IMG/VR virus record: IMGVR_UViG_3300025769_000494
Coordinates: 1 to 31,788 of that record
DNA length: 31,788 bases
Direction: 5' to 3' (one strand)
Origin: a virus
In this document: positions 7,946 through 16,100 of the stretch, piece by piece
Layout: each line of letters opens with the position of its first letter
How positions within the stretch are numbered: position 1 is the stretch's first letter
Program-made: the position numbers and the translations under genes
The notes under the pieces: generated by a model
What the model was told of the DNA's origin: nothing
Seen by the model: only the letters and a program-made list of their open reading frames with translations
Database searches by the model: none

Positions 7946-8989
7946 TTAATTTGTTTGATTAAAATACTTTTTTTCTTTTTTAATAATACTCAGAAAAGGT
8001 CTCAAATACTCTATATACCCATCTCTACCACCAGGTATCGCCATAACAAAACCATCTTCTAACATCATTTTTAATACATTTTTTGTATTTCTGTCTTCTG
8101 GGTCTACTGGTGAATCAATAATAGTATCTAGATTCTCTTTACACTCTTCTGTAATAATTGGGTTTTTAAGATTAATAATTTTTTCGTTAATTTCAAATAA
8201 TTTTTCTTTTTGTGAACCATCTGTTACACCATTTAATATATTATCCAATGTTTTTAATCTAGTTTTTCTCTCATTTTGTATTGATTCAATCTTATTGAAA
8301 ATTTCATTCAATGTCAATTTTTTTTCTACTAACTCAGGGAAATACTTTAAAAGAGTTTTTTCTTTAACACCCTTCACTCCTTTAATGTTATCACTAGCAT
8401 CACCAGTAATAATCTTTATAAGTGCAGAGTTTTCTTGATGGTGTGTAAAATGGTCATTATAGTTGTTCTTAGAGACTATCTTTCTTTTGTTAATAACATA
8501 TAACGCAACCCTATCATCAATCAACTGGCACATATCCCTGTCGTTGGTTAGGACTACTATTTTCTCATCTTCTCTAATCTGATTACAATAATAAGCAATA
8601 CAATCATCTGCCTCACAAACTTCATCCTCATATTGTCTAAGGAATAGTTCTTCAGCATATAACTTAACTCTTTCTTTTTGAATAAATAACTCTGGTTCTT
8701 TAGGTTCAGATTGGTTATAGAAGTCCTTATCTCTGTTCTGTTTATATTCTGGATAGATATCATATCTCAACCTACCACTGAATTGCCCATCCCAAAAGAT
8801 AAAAACTCTATCAAACCTGTTTTCTGTAATAACCTTTCTTAAAAGTGAAAAGAACTGGAAAAGACCCCCAATATGTTCCCCATTATAATAAAGGTTAGAT
8901 GCTCCATGATACGCTGTTTTAATTAGCGCATCACCATCAACCAATAATGTGTGTTTATATTTTTTCTTATTTTTTAGAGGTCTTCCCAC
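7946..8989 (-). CDS. 5'-3' exonuclease / flap endonuclease (FEN, Pol I N-domain or T4 RNase H type)
   Basis: A 347-residue PIN/FEN-type nuclease expected to remove RNA primers and flaps during lagging-strand synthesis. The acidic metal-binding residues are in order: LLVDGDALI (15-23), FIFWDGQFSGRLR (63-75), EADDCIAYY (about 125-133) and VVLTNDRDMCQL (144-155). A helix-three-turn-helix follows (GDASDNIKGVKGVKEKT, about 194-210), which binds DNA. YKQNRD after the second acidic strand is the typical arch-side motif. The start is a GTG at 8987-8989: the ATG at 8994-8996 is out of frame, and the in-frame sequence upstream reaches a stop at 9008-9010 without an ATG. Shorter in-frame starts would cut the first strand. 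It sits between UvsX and the unknown 154-residue gene. Confidence 0.92.
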   Translation of the reverse strand: MGRPLKNKKKYKHTLLVDGDALIKTAYHGASNLYYNGEHIGGLFQFFSLLRKVITENRFDRVFIFWDGQFSGRLRYDIYPEYKQNRDKDFYNQSEPKEPELFIQKERVKLYAEELFLRQYEDEVCEADDCIAYYCNQIREDEKIVVLTNDRDMCQLIDDRVALYVINKRKIVSKNNYNDHFTHHQENSALIKIITGDASDNIKGVKGVKEKTLLKYFPELVEKKLTLNEIFNKIESIQNERKTRLKTLDNILNGVTDGSQKEKLFEINEKIINLKNPIITEECKENLDTIIDSPVDPEDRNTKNVLKMMLEDGFVMAIPGGRDGYIEYLRPFLSIIKKEKKYFNQTN

Positions 8990-9023
8990 TTCCCATAAAT
9001 TAAATGGTTAAACAATAGAAATA

Positions 9024-10073
9024 TTAATTATCAGAATAATCAACAGCCGATTCAATAACTCCTTCTTCTTCGATACCAAAATCTACAGATTCTGCAGTGG
9101 TTTCAAAAACATTCGCCCAATAATCTTTATATTCGGCTTTGTAGTTATCTATTGACTTTTTCTCATCCTCGATAAATCCATGTGTCGTTGCTAGTAACTT
9201 ACAATCAGCGTACCCTAAACCATTCATATGATTTTTGTGGATACCAACTTTTGTTCTGATAGCAAAGTTTACCTTTCTACCTTTGTTGGTTGCTGATAGT
9301 TTAGATACCCCAGAACTTTTTTGATTCCCAAATAAGAATACTAAAGAACAAGATAAGTAAATAGATTGTCCTCCTTTTGGTTGTATTCTAGGTTGTGAGA
9401 AGGGATTATCTGGTAACTCAACCCAAGGTTGGTTAACAAATATCATCGTATTGGTGTAAGGGCTACTTTCTTTTCTAGAAGATGTAATCCTTTGTGCCAT
9501 ACCCATACCCCATTTTTCTGAAATAATCCTAGCAGTGTGTTGGTTTCCTCCTTTTCCGTTGAAGGACATTTCACAAGGAATTGTCCCAATAGAATCCCAA
9601 AGGAAAACTATATCGTGTGGAATCTCACCATTCTTCTGCGCATTTAATACTTCAGTTACATATTCGAATGCTTGTTCTATATAATCAAAACCTAATTTGT
9701 ATAATAAGAACCCATCCCAATAAGCTTCTACCTCACCTGTATCTTCATTTACTTCTTCAACATACTCTGCTTGTAACCCCATTGTCTTAGCATGTTCGAA
9801 ACTCCATTTCTGTTCTGTAATGATAAAAACAGGTAATATACCTTTTTTCTGAGCATCTACCGCCGCCTGTATCATAGCAGTGGTTTTACCCGTATCTGAA
9901 TGTCCTAAAAACATATTGATTTGTCCCATAGCAGGACCTGGTATACCAGTCGCCTTCTGGAAGGCTTCTCCCAGATCAAAGTATTTTTGTTCTTTATACT
10001 TATCACTGGAAGAGAACTTTTTCCTTATAGACGAAAAATCAGTAGTTTTTTTCTTTAATGGTTTCTTTGCCAT
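9024..10073 (-). CDS. uvsX: UvsX/RecA-like recombinase
   Basis: A 349-residue RecA-fold strand-exchange ATPase. Evidence is the ATP-binding core: Walker A GHSDTGKTT (57-65), preceded by the strand QINMFLG; the strand VFIITEQKW at about 82-90; a Walker B-type segment DIVFLWDSIGT (154-164); and an L2-like stretch with NQPWVELPDNPFSQPRIQPKGG (215-236) followed by LSCSLVFLFG. The lysine-rich N-terminus and acidic C-terminus (EEEGVIESAVDYSDN) resemble those of phage UvsX proteins. With the gp32-like protein encoded 17 bp upstream, it would form presynaptic filaments for recombination-dependent replication and repair. The T4 mediator UvsY was not recognised. An AAAGAG stretch just before the ATG is one of the few purine-rich leaders in the region. 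Confidence 0.92.
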   Translation of the reverse strand: MAKKPLKKKTTDFSSIRKKFSSSDKYKEQKYFDLGEAFQKATGIPGPAMGQINMFLGHSDTGKTTAMIQAAVDAQKKGILPVFIITEQKWSFEHAKTMGLQAEYVEEVNEDTGEVEAYWDGFLLYKLGFDYIEQAFEYVTEVLNAQKNGEIPHDIVFLWDSIGTIPCEMSFNGKGGNQHTARIISEKWGMGMAQRITSSRKESSPYTNTMIFVNQPWVELPDNPFSQPRIQPKGGQSIYLSCSLVFLFGNQKSSGVSKLSATNKGRKVNFAIRTKVGIHKNHMNGLGYADCKLLATTHGFIEDEKKSIDNYKAEYKDYWANVFETTAESVDFGIEEEGVIESAVDYSDN

Positions 10074-10090
10074 ATCTCTTTAATTTTTTT

Positions 10091-10990
10091 TTAGAAAGGT
10101 AATTCATCATCATCCTCAGAATCCAATGCTACTGCTTCCACTTCTAATTTGTTTTCATCTTCTTCAGTTAAACCTTCCATCATATTGATTTCTTCCTCTA
10201 ATGATGCAGTTTCTTTTTCTTCTTTGTCTTCTTCAGCAACAAACTTCTTTAATTCAGAATCCCAAACTGGTGTCTTTTGTTCTGCAACGATATTAACAAA
10301 CTCAACAGGTTTAACAGAATATACATCTCTCCATGTCTCTTCATTTGCCATCCAATCTTTTGCCTCTGTAGACTTAGGGTCTGTTAATACGGAAGAATCT
10401 TCTGCCATAATACTTGTTACAACACTCCAACCCTTATCATTTCTGTTTGTGATGATAGTAATATCTCTCCCTTCTCTAGGATCCATAATATTACCTCTCT
10501 TCTTTAGAATAGGAATTAATTTATCCATCACACCATCGCCAGTGTATTTGTGCTTAAATCTCCAGAATTTAACTCCATGATCTTCGTTATCTCTGTCAAT
10601 TCCCTTAACAACATAATACTTTCTTGCAGTATATGATGAAGCCATTGCTTTCGCTTTTTTACTACCATCTTCATATAAAGCTTCTCTTGCTTCACAGATT
10701 TTACAAGGTTCACCATCATTCAATTTTGTGCAGTGAATTTTTTCATACTTACCATTAACATTCATTTCATGATAATAAGTCTCAACAAAAGGAGACTTTG
10801 TAGGGTCTGTAGATGGTAAAATCCTAAAAGTCTTTTCTGCAGTTTTTTGACCTTGCCTTAACTTTTCAGTAAAATACTTTTTTAATCTTTCTTCATTAGA
10901 AATCTTTGGTTTGTTACCACCACCCTTCTCACTATTCTTCTCATACTGAGATAGAATTGCGTCTAACGGATTAATTTCATTTTTCGCCAT
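10091..10990 (-). CDS. 32: Single-stranded DNA-binding protein gp32-like with zinc site and SSB-type tail
   Basis: A 299-residue ssDNA-binding protein. The zinc ligands of T4 gp32 are recognisable with nearly the same spacing: H74, C87, C96 and C99 (H-x12-C-x8-C-x2-C), within YYHEMNVNGKYEKIHC and GEPCKICEAR. The OB-fold region runs to about residue 240. The N-terminus is basic and polar, and the C-terminal 50 residues are strongly acidic, ending DSEDDDELPF. That ending resembles the D-D-D-I-P-F tip of bacterial SSB, which recruits partner proteins. In the cell it would coat ssDNA at forks and in recombination intermediates and work with UvsX and the helicase. It is the first gene of the replication unit, after a 145-bp spacer that holds the terminator of the preceding genes. 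Confidence 0.92.
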   Translation of the reverse strand: MAKNEINPLDAILSQYEKNSEKGGGNKPKISNEERLKKYFTEKLRQGQKTAEKTFRILPSTDPTKSPFVETYYHEMNVNGKYEKIHCTKLNDGEPCKICEAREALYEDGSKKAKAMASSYTARKYYVVKGIDRDNEDHGVKFWRFKHKYTGDGVMDKLIPILKKRGNIMDPREGRDITIITNRNDKGWSVVTSIMAEDSSVLTDPKSTEAKDWMANEETWRDVYSVKPVEFVNIVAEQKTPVWDSELKKFVAEEDKEEKETASLEEEINMMEGLTEEDENKLEVEAVALDSEDDDELPF

Positions 10991-11077
10991 TTAACTCTTT
11001 TTTTTTAGTTTATAAAATAATTTAATTACTTAATAATAATCACGTTTTTAGTAAAAGTCAAACAAACATAAAACAAA

Positions 11078-11113
11078 AAACGGACAATGATATATTATAA
11101 TCAATGCCCGTTT
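11078..11113 (-). terminator. Probable rho-independent terminator after the acidic protein gene
   Basis: On the minus strand a 13-bp stem with two internal mismatches (AAACGGGCATTGA against TCATTGTCCGTTT) and a 10-nt A+T loop is followed by TTTTTTGTTTTATG. It lies 22 bp after the stop of the acidic coiled-coil gene and separates it from the gp32 operon. Confidence 0.75.
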
Positions 11114-11135
11114 AGGTGTCAATATTATGTATTAT

Positions 11136-11858
11136 TTATCTTTCTGTTTTCGGATTAAAACTTCCTTTTATATCTGATTCATTATATTCATCATCGATAT
11201 CTTGTTGTGTTAAAGTATATTCTTTTTCTTCTTCTTCACCAGTTGCATCATAACCTTCTCTGTCTGCCCAAAAGTCAGTTAATTTTACACTATATGGAAA
11301 TGAATCCATAGATCTCATACTTAACTTTTCAGTTGGGTTTGGGTTTCTTTCAATAACCTCTTTTTCCAACTCATCCATTTTGTTGATGATTGCATCCATA
11401 CCCGTAAGTTTTTGTTCCAATTCTGAAAACTTACCTAATAAGTCATCAATTTTAGATGATGCTTGTGAAGCCTCTTGTTTTGCTTCTTCAGTTTTGTCAA
11501 CAATATCAGTTACATCAACTTCAACCTCTCCTTCATCACTCATTGGTTCTTCTTCCATAGCTGGCTCATCAGCAAATTCATCTTCCACTGGTAATTCACC
11601 ACCAAACGGATCTTCACCTAAATCCATATCATCACCACCTTCTTCTGTTGGTTCTTCTACAGGTTCTTCTACAGGTTCTTCTGTTGGTTCAACAACATCA
11701 GTCACTTCTTCTTCCTGTTCAGTAACATCTAATAACAAATCTTCAGTGTTACCTTCTGGATTATCACCTTCTTTCTCCATCTCATCGACAAAGAAAGAGT
11801 ATTCTAAGATTGTATTAAATCTTTTTACTTCCTCGTTTAAAATTTTTTTATCTCCCAT
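11136..11858 (-). CDS. Acidic coiled-coil protein of unknown role
   Basis: A 240-residue protein that I do not recognise. It has three parts. The first 25 residues are a mixed-charge helix (ILNEEVKRFNTILEYSFF). Residues about 30-125 are extremely acidic, with EEPVEEPVEEPTEE arising from a 12-bp DNA repeat. Residues about 128-180 form a predicted coiled coil (VDKTEEAKQEASQASSKIDD, LLGKFSELEQKLTGM, IINKMDELEKEVIE). The C-terminus is again charged and includes SFPYSVKLTDFWADREGYD. The composition would suit a capsid scaffold, a virion core protein or a DNA-mimicking partner, but the sequence does not decide between them. Its ATG overlaps the stop of the preceding small gene (TAATG), so translation is probably coupled. 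A hairpin terminator follows. Confidence 0.75.
   Translation of the reverse strand: MGDKKILNEEVKRFNTILEYSFFVDEMEKEGDNPEGNTEDLLLDVTEQEEEVTDVVEPTEEPVEEPVEEPTEEGGDDMDLGEDPFGGELPVEDEFADEPAMEEEPMSDEGEVEVDVTDIVDKTEEAKQEASQASSKIDDLLGKFSELEQKLTGMDAIINKMDELEKEVIERNPNPTEKLSMRSMDSFPYSVKLTDFWADREGYDATGEEEEKEYTLTQQDIDDEYNESDIKGSFNPKTER
11642..11690. repeat. 12-bp tandem repeat in the acidic protein gene
   Basis: The unit GTTCTTCTACAG on the plus strand occurs twice exactly (11651-11674), followed by a third copy with a changed end and flanked by a partial copy. It encodes repeated E-E-P-V/T units. The size in codons (4) keeps the frame, so copy number can vary without disrupting the protein. Confidence 0.8.
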
Positions 11859-12040
11859 TAGATTAATAGTTCTCTTCCATCATTGGTCTTATAAACCTTA
11901 TTTACTCTCTCAACAATCTCTTTACCATCATTGATTACACACTCGTCACCAACACATTCTTTTTTTGGTTTTTCATTACCCAAAAACTCATCAATATTGT
12001 TTTCTAATTCTTTGTTGTTTTTCTTATCTTCTATATTCAT
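11858..12040 (-). CDS. Small unknown protein with a paired-Cys motif
   Basis: A 60-residue, highly charged protein of unknown function. The N-terminal half is Lys/Glu/Asn-rich and probably helical or disordered. The second half has KKECVGDECVINDGKEIV, placing two cysteines five apart, followed by NKVYKTNDGRELLI, which looks like a beta hairpin. There is no signal peptide or membrane segment. Its stop codon overlaps the start of the acidic coiled-coil gene, so the two are probably translated together and may act together. An upstream ATATTTATA element and the lack of overlap with the gene before it suggest it begins a transcription unit. Confidence 0.65.
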   Translation of the reverse strand: MNIEDKKNNKELENNIDEFLGNEKPKKECVGDECVINDGKEIVERVNKVYKTNDGRELLI

Positions 12041-12067
12041 AACATTTGTTTTTATTAGTGTTATACT

Positions 12068-12076
12068 TATAAATAT
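12068..12076 (-). promoter_or_regulatory. Candidate promoter element upstream of the small Cys-pair gene
   Basis: Exact ATATTTATA in gene orientation, followed by AGTATAAC, ends 27 nt before the ATG, in the 37-bp spacer after the 136-residue gene. It would drive the 60- and 240-residue genes up to the terminator at about 11.1 kb. Confidence 0.4.
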
Positions 12077-12077
12077 G

Positions 12078-12488
12078 TTATTCTTCGGAAAAATCTCTCT
12101 TTATTTCATTAATAACCAAACCTTCTGATGAGGTTAAAACAAGTTTATTCTGATATTTCTCCCAATCTAATTCGTAATTTTTATGTTCAATATTACCACT
12201 CTCCAAACCATTATCAACCTCAATTAATTTATTAAGTGCGTTAATCGTATATAAACACTCACCCTTTTTATGGATTATAATAGTTCTAGGGAAAATAGAT
12301 TTTAAATCAATTTTCTTACCATCTTTTAAAAATACTTTATAAGTAACTATTTTAGTGATTGGGTCATCTATATTATCATAGATGAATATTCTTTCTCTGT
12401 CTAACTTAAATCTCTTTTGTAAATAAGCTAAAAACGTCTCTAATCTTTCTGGAAAAACAAAAGACGCTAGTATAATACTTCTATTCAT
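12078..12488 (-). CDS. Unknown 136-residue protein
   Basis: A 136-residue protein that I cannot assign. It begins MNRSIILASFVFPERLETFL, then FKLDRERIFIYDN and ITKIVTYKVFLKDGKKI, a pattern of strand-helix-strand followed by a beta hairpin. Next comes the hydrophobic strand FPRTIIIHKKGECLYTINAL, a helix NKLIEVDNGL, and near the end LVLTSSEGLVINEI. There is no signal sequence or membrane segment. It overlaps the stop of the upstream 201-residue gene by 8 nt, so the two are translationally coupled and probably functionally linked. It lies after the hub gene and ahead of the small Cys-pair gene. Nothing in it suggests a structural repeat or a nuclease. Confidence 0.7.
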   Translation of the reverse strand: MNRSIILASFVFPERLETFLAYLQKRFKLDRERIFIYDNIDDPITKIVTYKVFLKDGKKIDLKSIFPRTIIIHKKGECLYTINALNKLIEVDNGLESGNIEHKNYELDWEKYQNKLVLTSSEGLVINEIKRDFSEE

Positions 12489-13086
12489 TTTTATTTTCTA
12501 ACTCGTATATATAAGGTATTAATCTAACCTTACCATTTATTTTATTTATGATACTCTTATATATATTAAATATCTTTTCATCTATGAAAAGACAATTAGA
12601 AATTTTACTCAGTTTATCTAATACTTTTTTGTAATCAATACCAATATAACTCAACATTTCCGTATCTACACCGAACACAATATTATCACCATAAATGTAT
12701 ATCATTCTGTTGAGGTGATTGTATACCTTTGGGTTTTTAAGTGAATAGATTTTCCTTATAATTTTTTTGATTTTCTTTTTTGAGTCATGTATAACATCTA
12801 CATAAATATAGTTGATATCTTTTCCTATGTTGGAATAACAATTAGACATATATGATTCTATGTCTTTGTCGTAATCAACCTTTCTTTCTTTGGTTGAAAA
12901 TGTCCATTGGGTTTTATCATCAATCTTCTTATGTAGAATAGAAACTTTGTCTCCGTAGATTTCTTTAGTCTTTTCCCACCCCACAATAAGTGTAGGTAAA
13001 CTATCATCTATAGTTTCTAATTTTCTACAAATCTTAAAATTGTCGTCTTCGATTTTAGAAGAAGTTATAATATTCCCAATATACAT
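12481..13086 (-). CDS. Unknown 201-residue protein
   Basis: A 201-residue protein of no recognised family, rich in Ile, Lys and Asp. It starts MYIGNIITSSKIEDDNFKIC. The middle has the strand LPTLIVGWEKTKEIYG (about 30-45), a Trp-containing segment TQWTFSTKERKVDYDKDIES (about 59-78), a strand INYIYVDVIHD, a basic helix KKKIKKIIRKIYSL, and MIYIYGDNIVFGVDTEMLSYIGI (about 128-150). The alternating strands and helices suggest a compact alpha/beta cytoplasmic protein. It is the first of an overlapping pair with the 136-residue gene. The start is the only ATG near the 5' end, 36 bp after the hub gene stop. No catalytic motif was found. Confidence 0.7.
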   Translation of the reverse strand: MYIGNIITSSKIEDDNFKICRKLETIDDSLPTLIVGWEKTKEIYGDKVSILHKKIDDKTQWTFSTKERKVDYDKDIESYMSNCYSNIGKDINYIYVDVIHDSKKKIKKIIRKIYSLKNPKVYNHLNRMIYIYGDNIVFGVDTEMLSYIGIDYKKVLDKLSKISNCLFIDEKIFNIYKSIINKINGKVRLIPYIYELENKNE

Positions 13087-13122
13087 GTCACAAATATAGT
13101 ATAAATTTGTTACAAAAGAAAG

Positions 13123-16100
13123 TTACTGTGCAGTGCTCTCAGTTCCACCAATGTAGTCGGTTTTTAAATTAAAAGTTTCAACTATTTTTTCTAAAATTTT
13201 TGTTCTCTTATTAATGGTTTCATCCCCTTGACCAGGATTTACTTTTTTACTAACTAATTGGGCTTCAGCAACCGTACCTTTATTTAATGCACCAATACCA
13301 CTATTTTTCCACCATATTAAAGAGGCAACAACCGATCTCTCAATACCCTTTTCTTCACCCTTGTTAAATAATTTATCTATTTCTAAATAACCATCTTTAG
13401 TATTATATTGTGTTGTAATATTACTAAATAAATCTCCAGCATTTCCTGTTAATCCATCAGATGTAGTATCATTTTGTAGATTCTTATATTTAGACCTACC
13501 AGTAACTTGTATAAACCCTCTTCCTTTGAATCTTAGCCCATCTCCTTTTTCGGTATTACCTAATTTACTATTATTTTCATAATTAAGTTGCGCACCATCA
13601 CCATTTGTCGCAACACCATCACTATTAGGTTTTGGTTTATTCCATATTTCAACACTATAATTAAATTTACCAGATTCAAAAGCACATTGTGCTAAGAAGT
13701 TACATACTTCAGAATTAGTTTCCAAACCAAATTTAGGTAACCATTTAATTAATGAGTTAGATAAGAATTGAGTACTGATATTTGAACCACCAATATCTGT
13801 CAATAACTGATTTAAATTAGTTTGACTTAATCTAGTTGTAACATCAAATCCACCTGTAGGGTTAAGTATTTGAAAGTTATTATTAACATCAGATTGAGCG
13901 TTAACGAAATTTTGTGCTTGTGACTTAATTGCAATTTCGTCAACCTCTTCAAAATTAATATTTAAAAATGTTGATGTATTTTCTTCTACAGGTGTACTAA
14001 ACCTAGATTGTCTTAAACCACTAAATGAAGTAGTCATATGGTTAGGTGTAATACTATGTTCAACACTAGTTATTAAATAAGCCCCTCTATAGAAAGGTAC
14101 GTTATCTAACTGAAAGTATGAAAGAGGTTGTATATTCATATTACCAATACCATCAACTGAACATTTATAAGATCTTACAGAAAATAAATCATATAAATCA
14201 TTACCCTTCTGTACCCTTTGAGTACCACCTCTTTTATCTACCATCTCAGATAGTTGTCTGTAGTATTCTGCAGTAGGTTTGTGTTCTGTTTGGTTTAATG
14301 ATACATTATTAAAGAACGATTGGTTTTCACTACCAAAAGCAACTCTAAAGGCAACTAAAGAATCTTGATTAATTTTATCTTCACTTTTAGTAAATTCTTT
14401 AGTCACTTCTCCCTTATTAAAATATAACCCATCATCTTTTAACCCTCTATTATCATTTATAGCTAAACTTTTAGATTGCCCACCAGCATATATACAAACA
14501 TAGGCTGGACCAGTATTATTTTCTTCTAAAGTAGTAAAAGGTTTAAACATATCTTTTACACCCTTATCTGTTTTAAAGTCAATATATGAAGGGAATATCT
14601 GAAATAAGAAATTACTATCTCTTAATATTTTAGAAATATATAAATTTAATTCATAAGATGTATCAGTTGCTAATGAAACAACACTATTTAAATTAATCGT
14701 TGCCTTATCCCCAATATCACTCCATGACCTATCTATAAACTTAAAATATTCAATTAAATCACTTTTTTCACCAACACAAGAGTTATAAATTTTACCATCA
14801 TCAGTTCCCGATATCCACTTATCATATAAACCTTTAAAATAATTGTAAACAGCTAATTTTATTTTATCATCATTAATAGTATTTAATTGACTATCATTTT
14901 CTACACCATTACCACTACTACCACTAGTTTCCTCTTTCTCTTTTTCTTCTAAAAGTTTATCAAAACCACTTTTAAAGTTATTTAAATAACTAGTTAAAGT
15001 ATCTTTAGGTATTTTAATTTCAAAATCTCTTTCTTCAAATGCATTAGGTGTAGGTACACCCATTAATGTGGTATTACTAATGTTATTTAATAATCTAACA
15101 CCCTTTTCATCTCTTTTATTGTTTGATAAGTCTTCATTTTCATTCTTATACGCACTAACTGCAGAATAAAAACTTTCCCAATTATCTCTACACCAATCAT
15201 TAAAGAATTCAATTAAATGTTCTTGAGTTTTTTTAGGTATTTTGTCTTTTATTTTAATTGTCTCTGAAAAGTTAGTATCTTTCCATACACCACCTAATTT
15301 AGTTATATACTCATCTTTAGACTTAATATCAATTTCACCAACGTTTTTTACTGGATCAGTAGATTCATTTAATCTCCATAATATGGATCCAACCCAAGCA
15401 ACATAAACTTTAGGTAATTTTAAAACTTTAGATACCTTTTGCTCATTTTTAACGTTAACCACAAATTTATCCAAAATTTCTTCAAACCTTTTAAATGGTA
15501 ATGTATTTAACATTAAAAACGCCCTAACCTTTTCATTTGTATTACCAGACCATAATTGGCTTTTTTTAAGTGAAATTATTTTACTATTTTTATCTCTTAA
15601 TACACTAATATTATCAGTACCACCTAAATCATCTATAGAATTAAACTTTAAACTATACGAATTATCATACTCAACATTACCAATAATATTTGTTTGTACA
15701 TCTTTACTCCAAACTAAATAAGAAATATTATGATTATATACATAATTAGCATTTAAATAAAAAATACCATTACTAATATCTTTGTTTTTAGGTTGTAATG
15801 AAGAAGGTTTATCTGAAGAAAGTATATCTTTATAGGTAGTCTTAACTTTAGTATCTAAATCATTTCTATTGTTAGTTAAAGGGTTTAATTTAGGTCCAAC
15901 TATTAGATAAAGATTTTCATTGTTATTGTCTGTTACCTCTCCAGAAACATCAAAACCATTTATTTCATTAATTTTCAATACATAGTTATCACCATTTTCT
16001 TCTATAATTTTATTATTAGAAGATGTACCTGAATTACTTAAACAATAATCTATTGCTTGCTGACTATTGAAATTCTCACTTATAACTTGTGGATAATCTT

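Noticed and set aside
8994-8996. ATG as start of the exonuclease
   Set aside because: It is out of frame with the nuclease motifs; the in-frame GTG at 8987-8989 is the usable start.
10149-10580. A 143-codon plus-strand open frame
   Set aside because: It is antisense to the gp32-like gene, where the minus strand has conserved zinc ligands and an acidic tail.
11380-11934. A 184-codon plus-strand open frame
   Set aside because: It lies antisense to the acidic coiled-coil gene; its Ser-rich product is the mirror of Glu-rich codons and has no start context or domain.
13091-13098. TATATTTG, an exact match to the Bacteroidota -7 consensus TAnnTTTG, before the 201-residue gene
   Set aside because: It ends 4 nt before the ATG, so transcription would begin at or inside the start codon, and the TTG upstream is only 14 nt away, too close for the usual -33 spacing.
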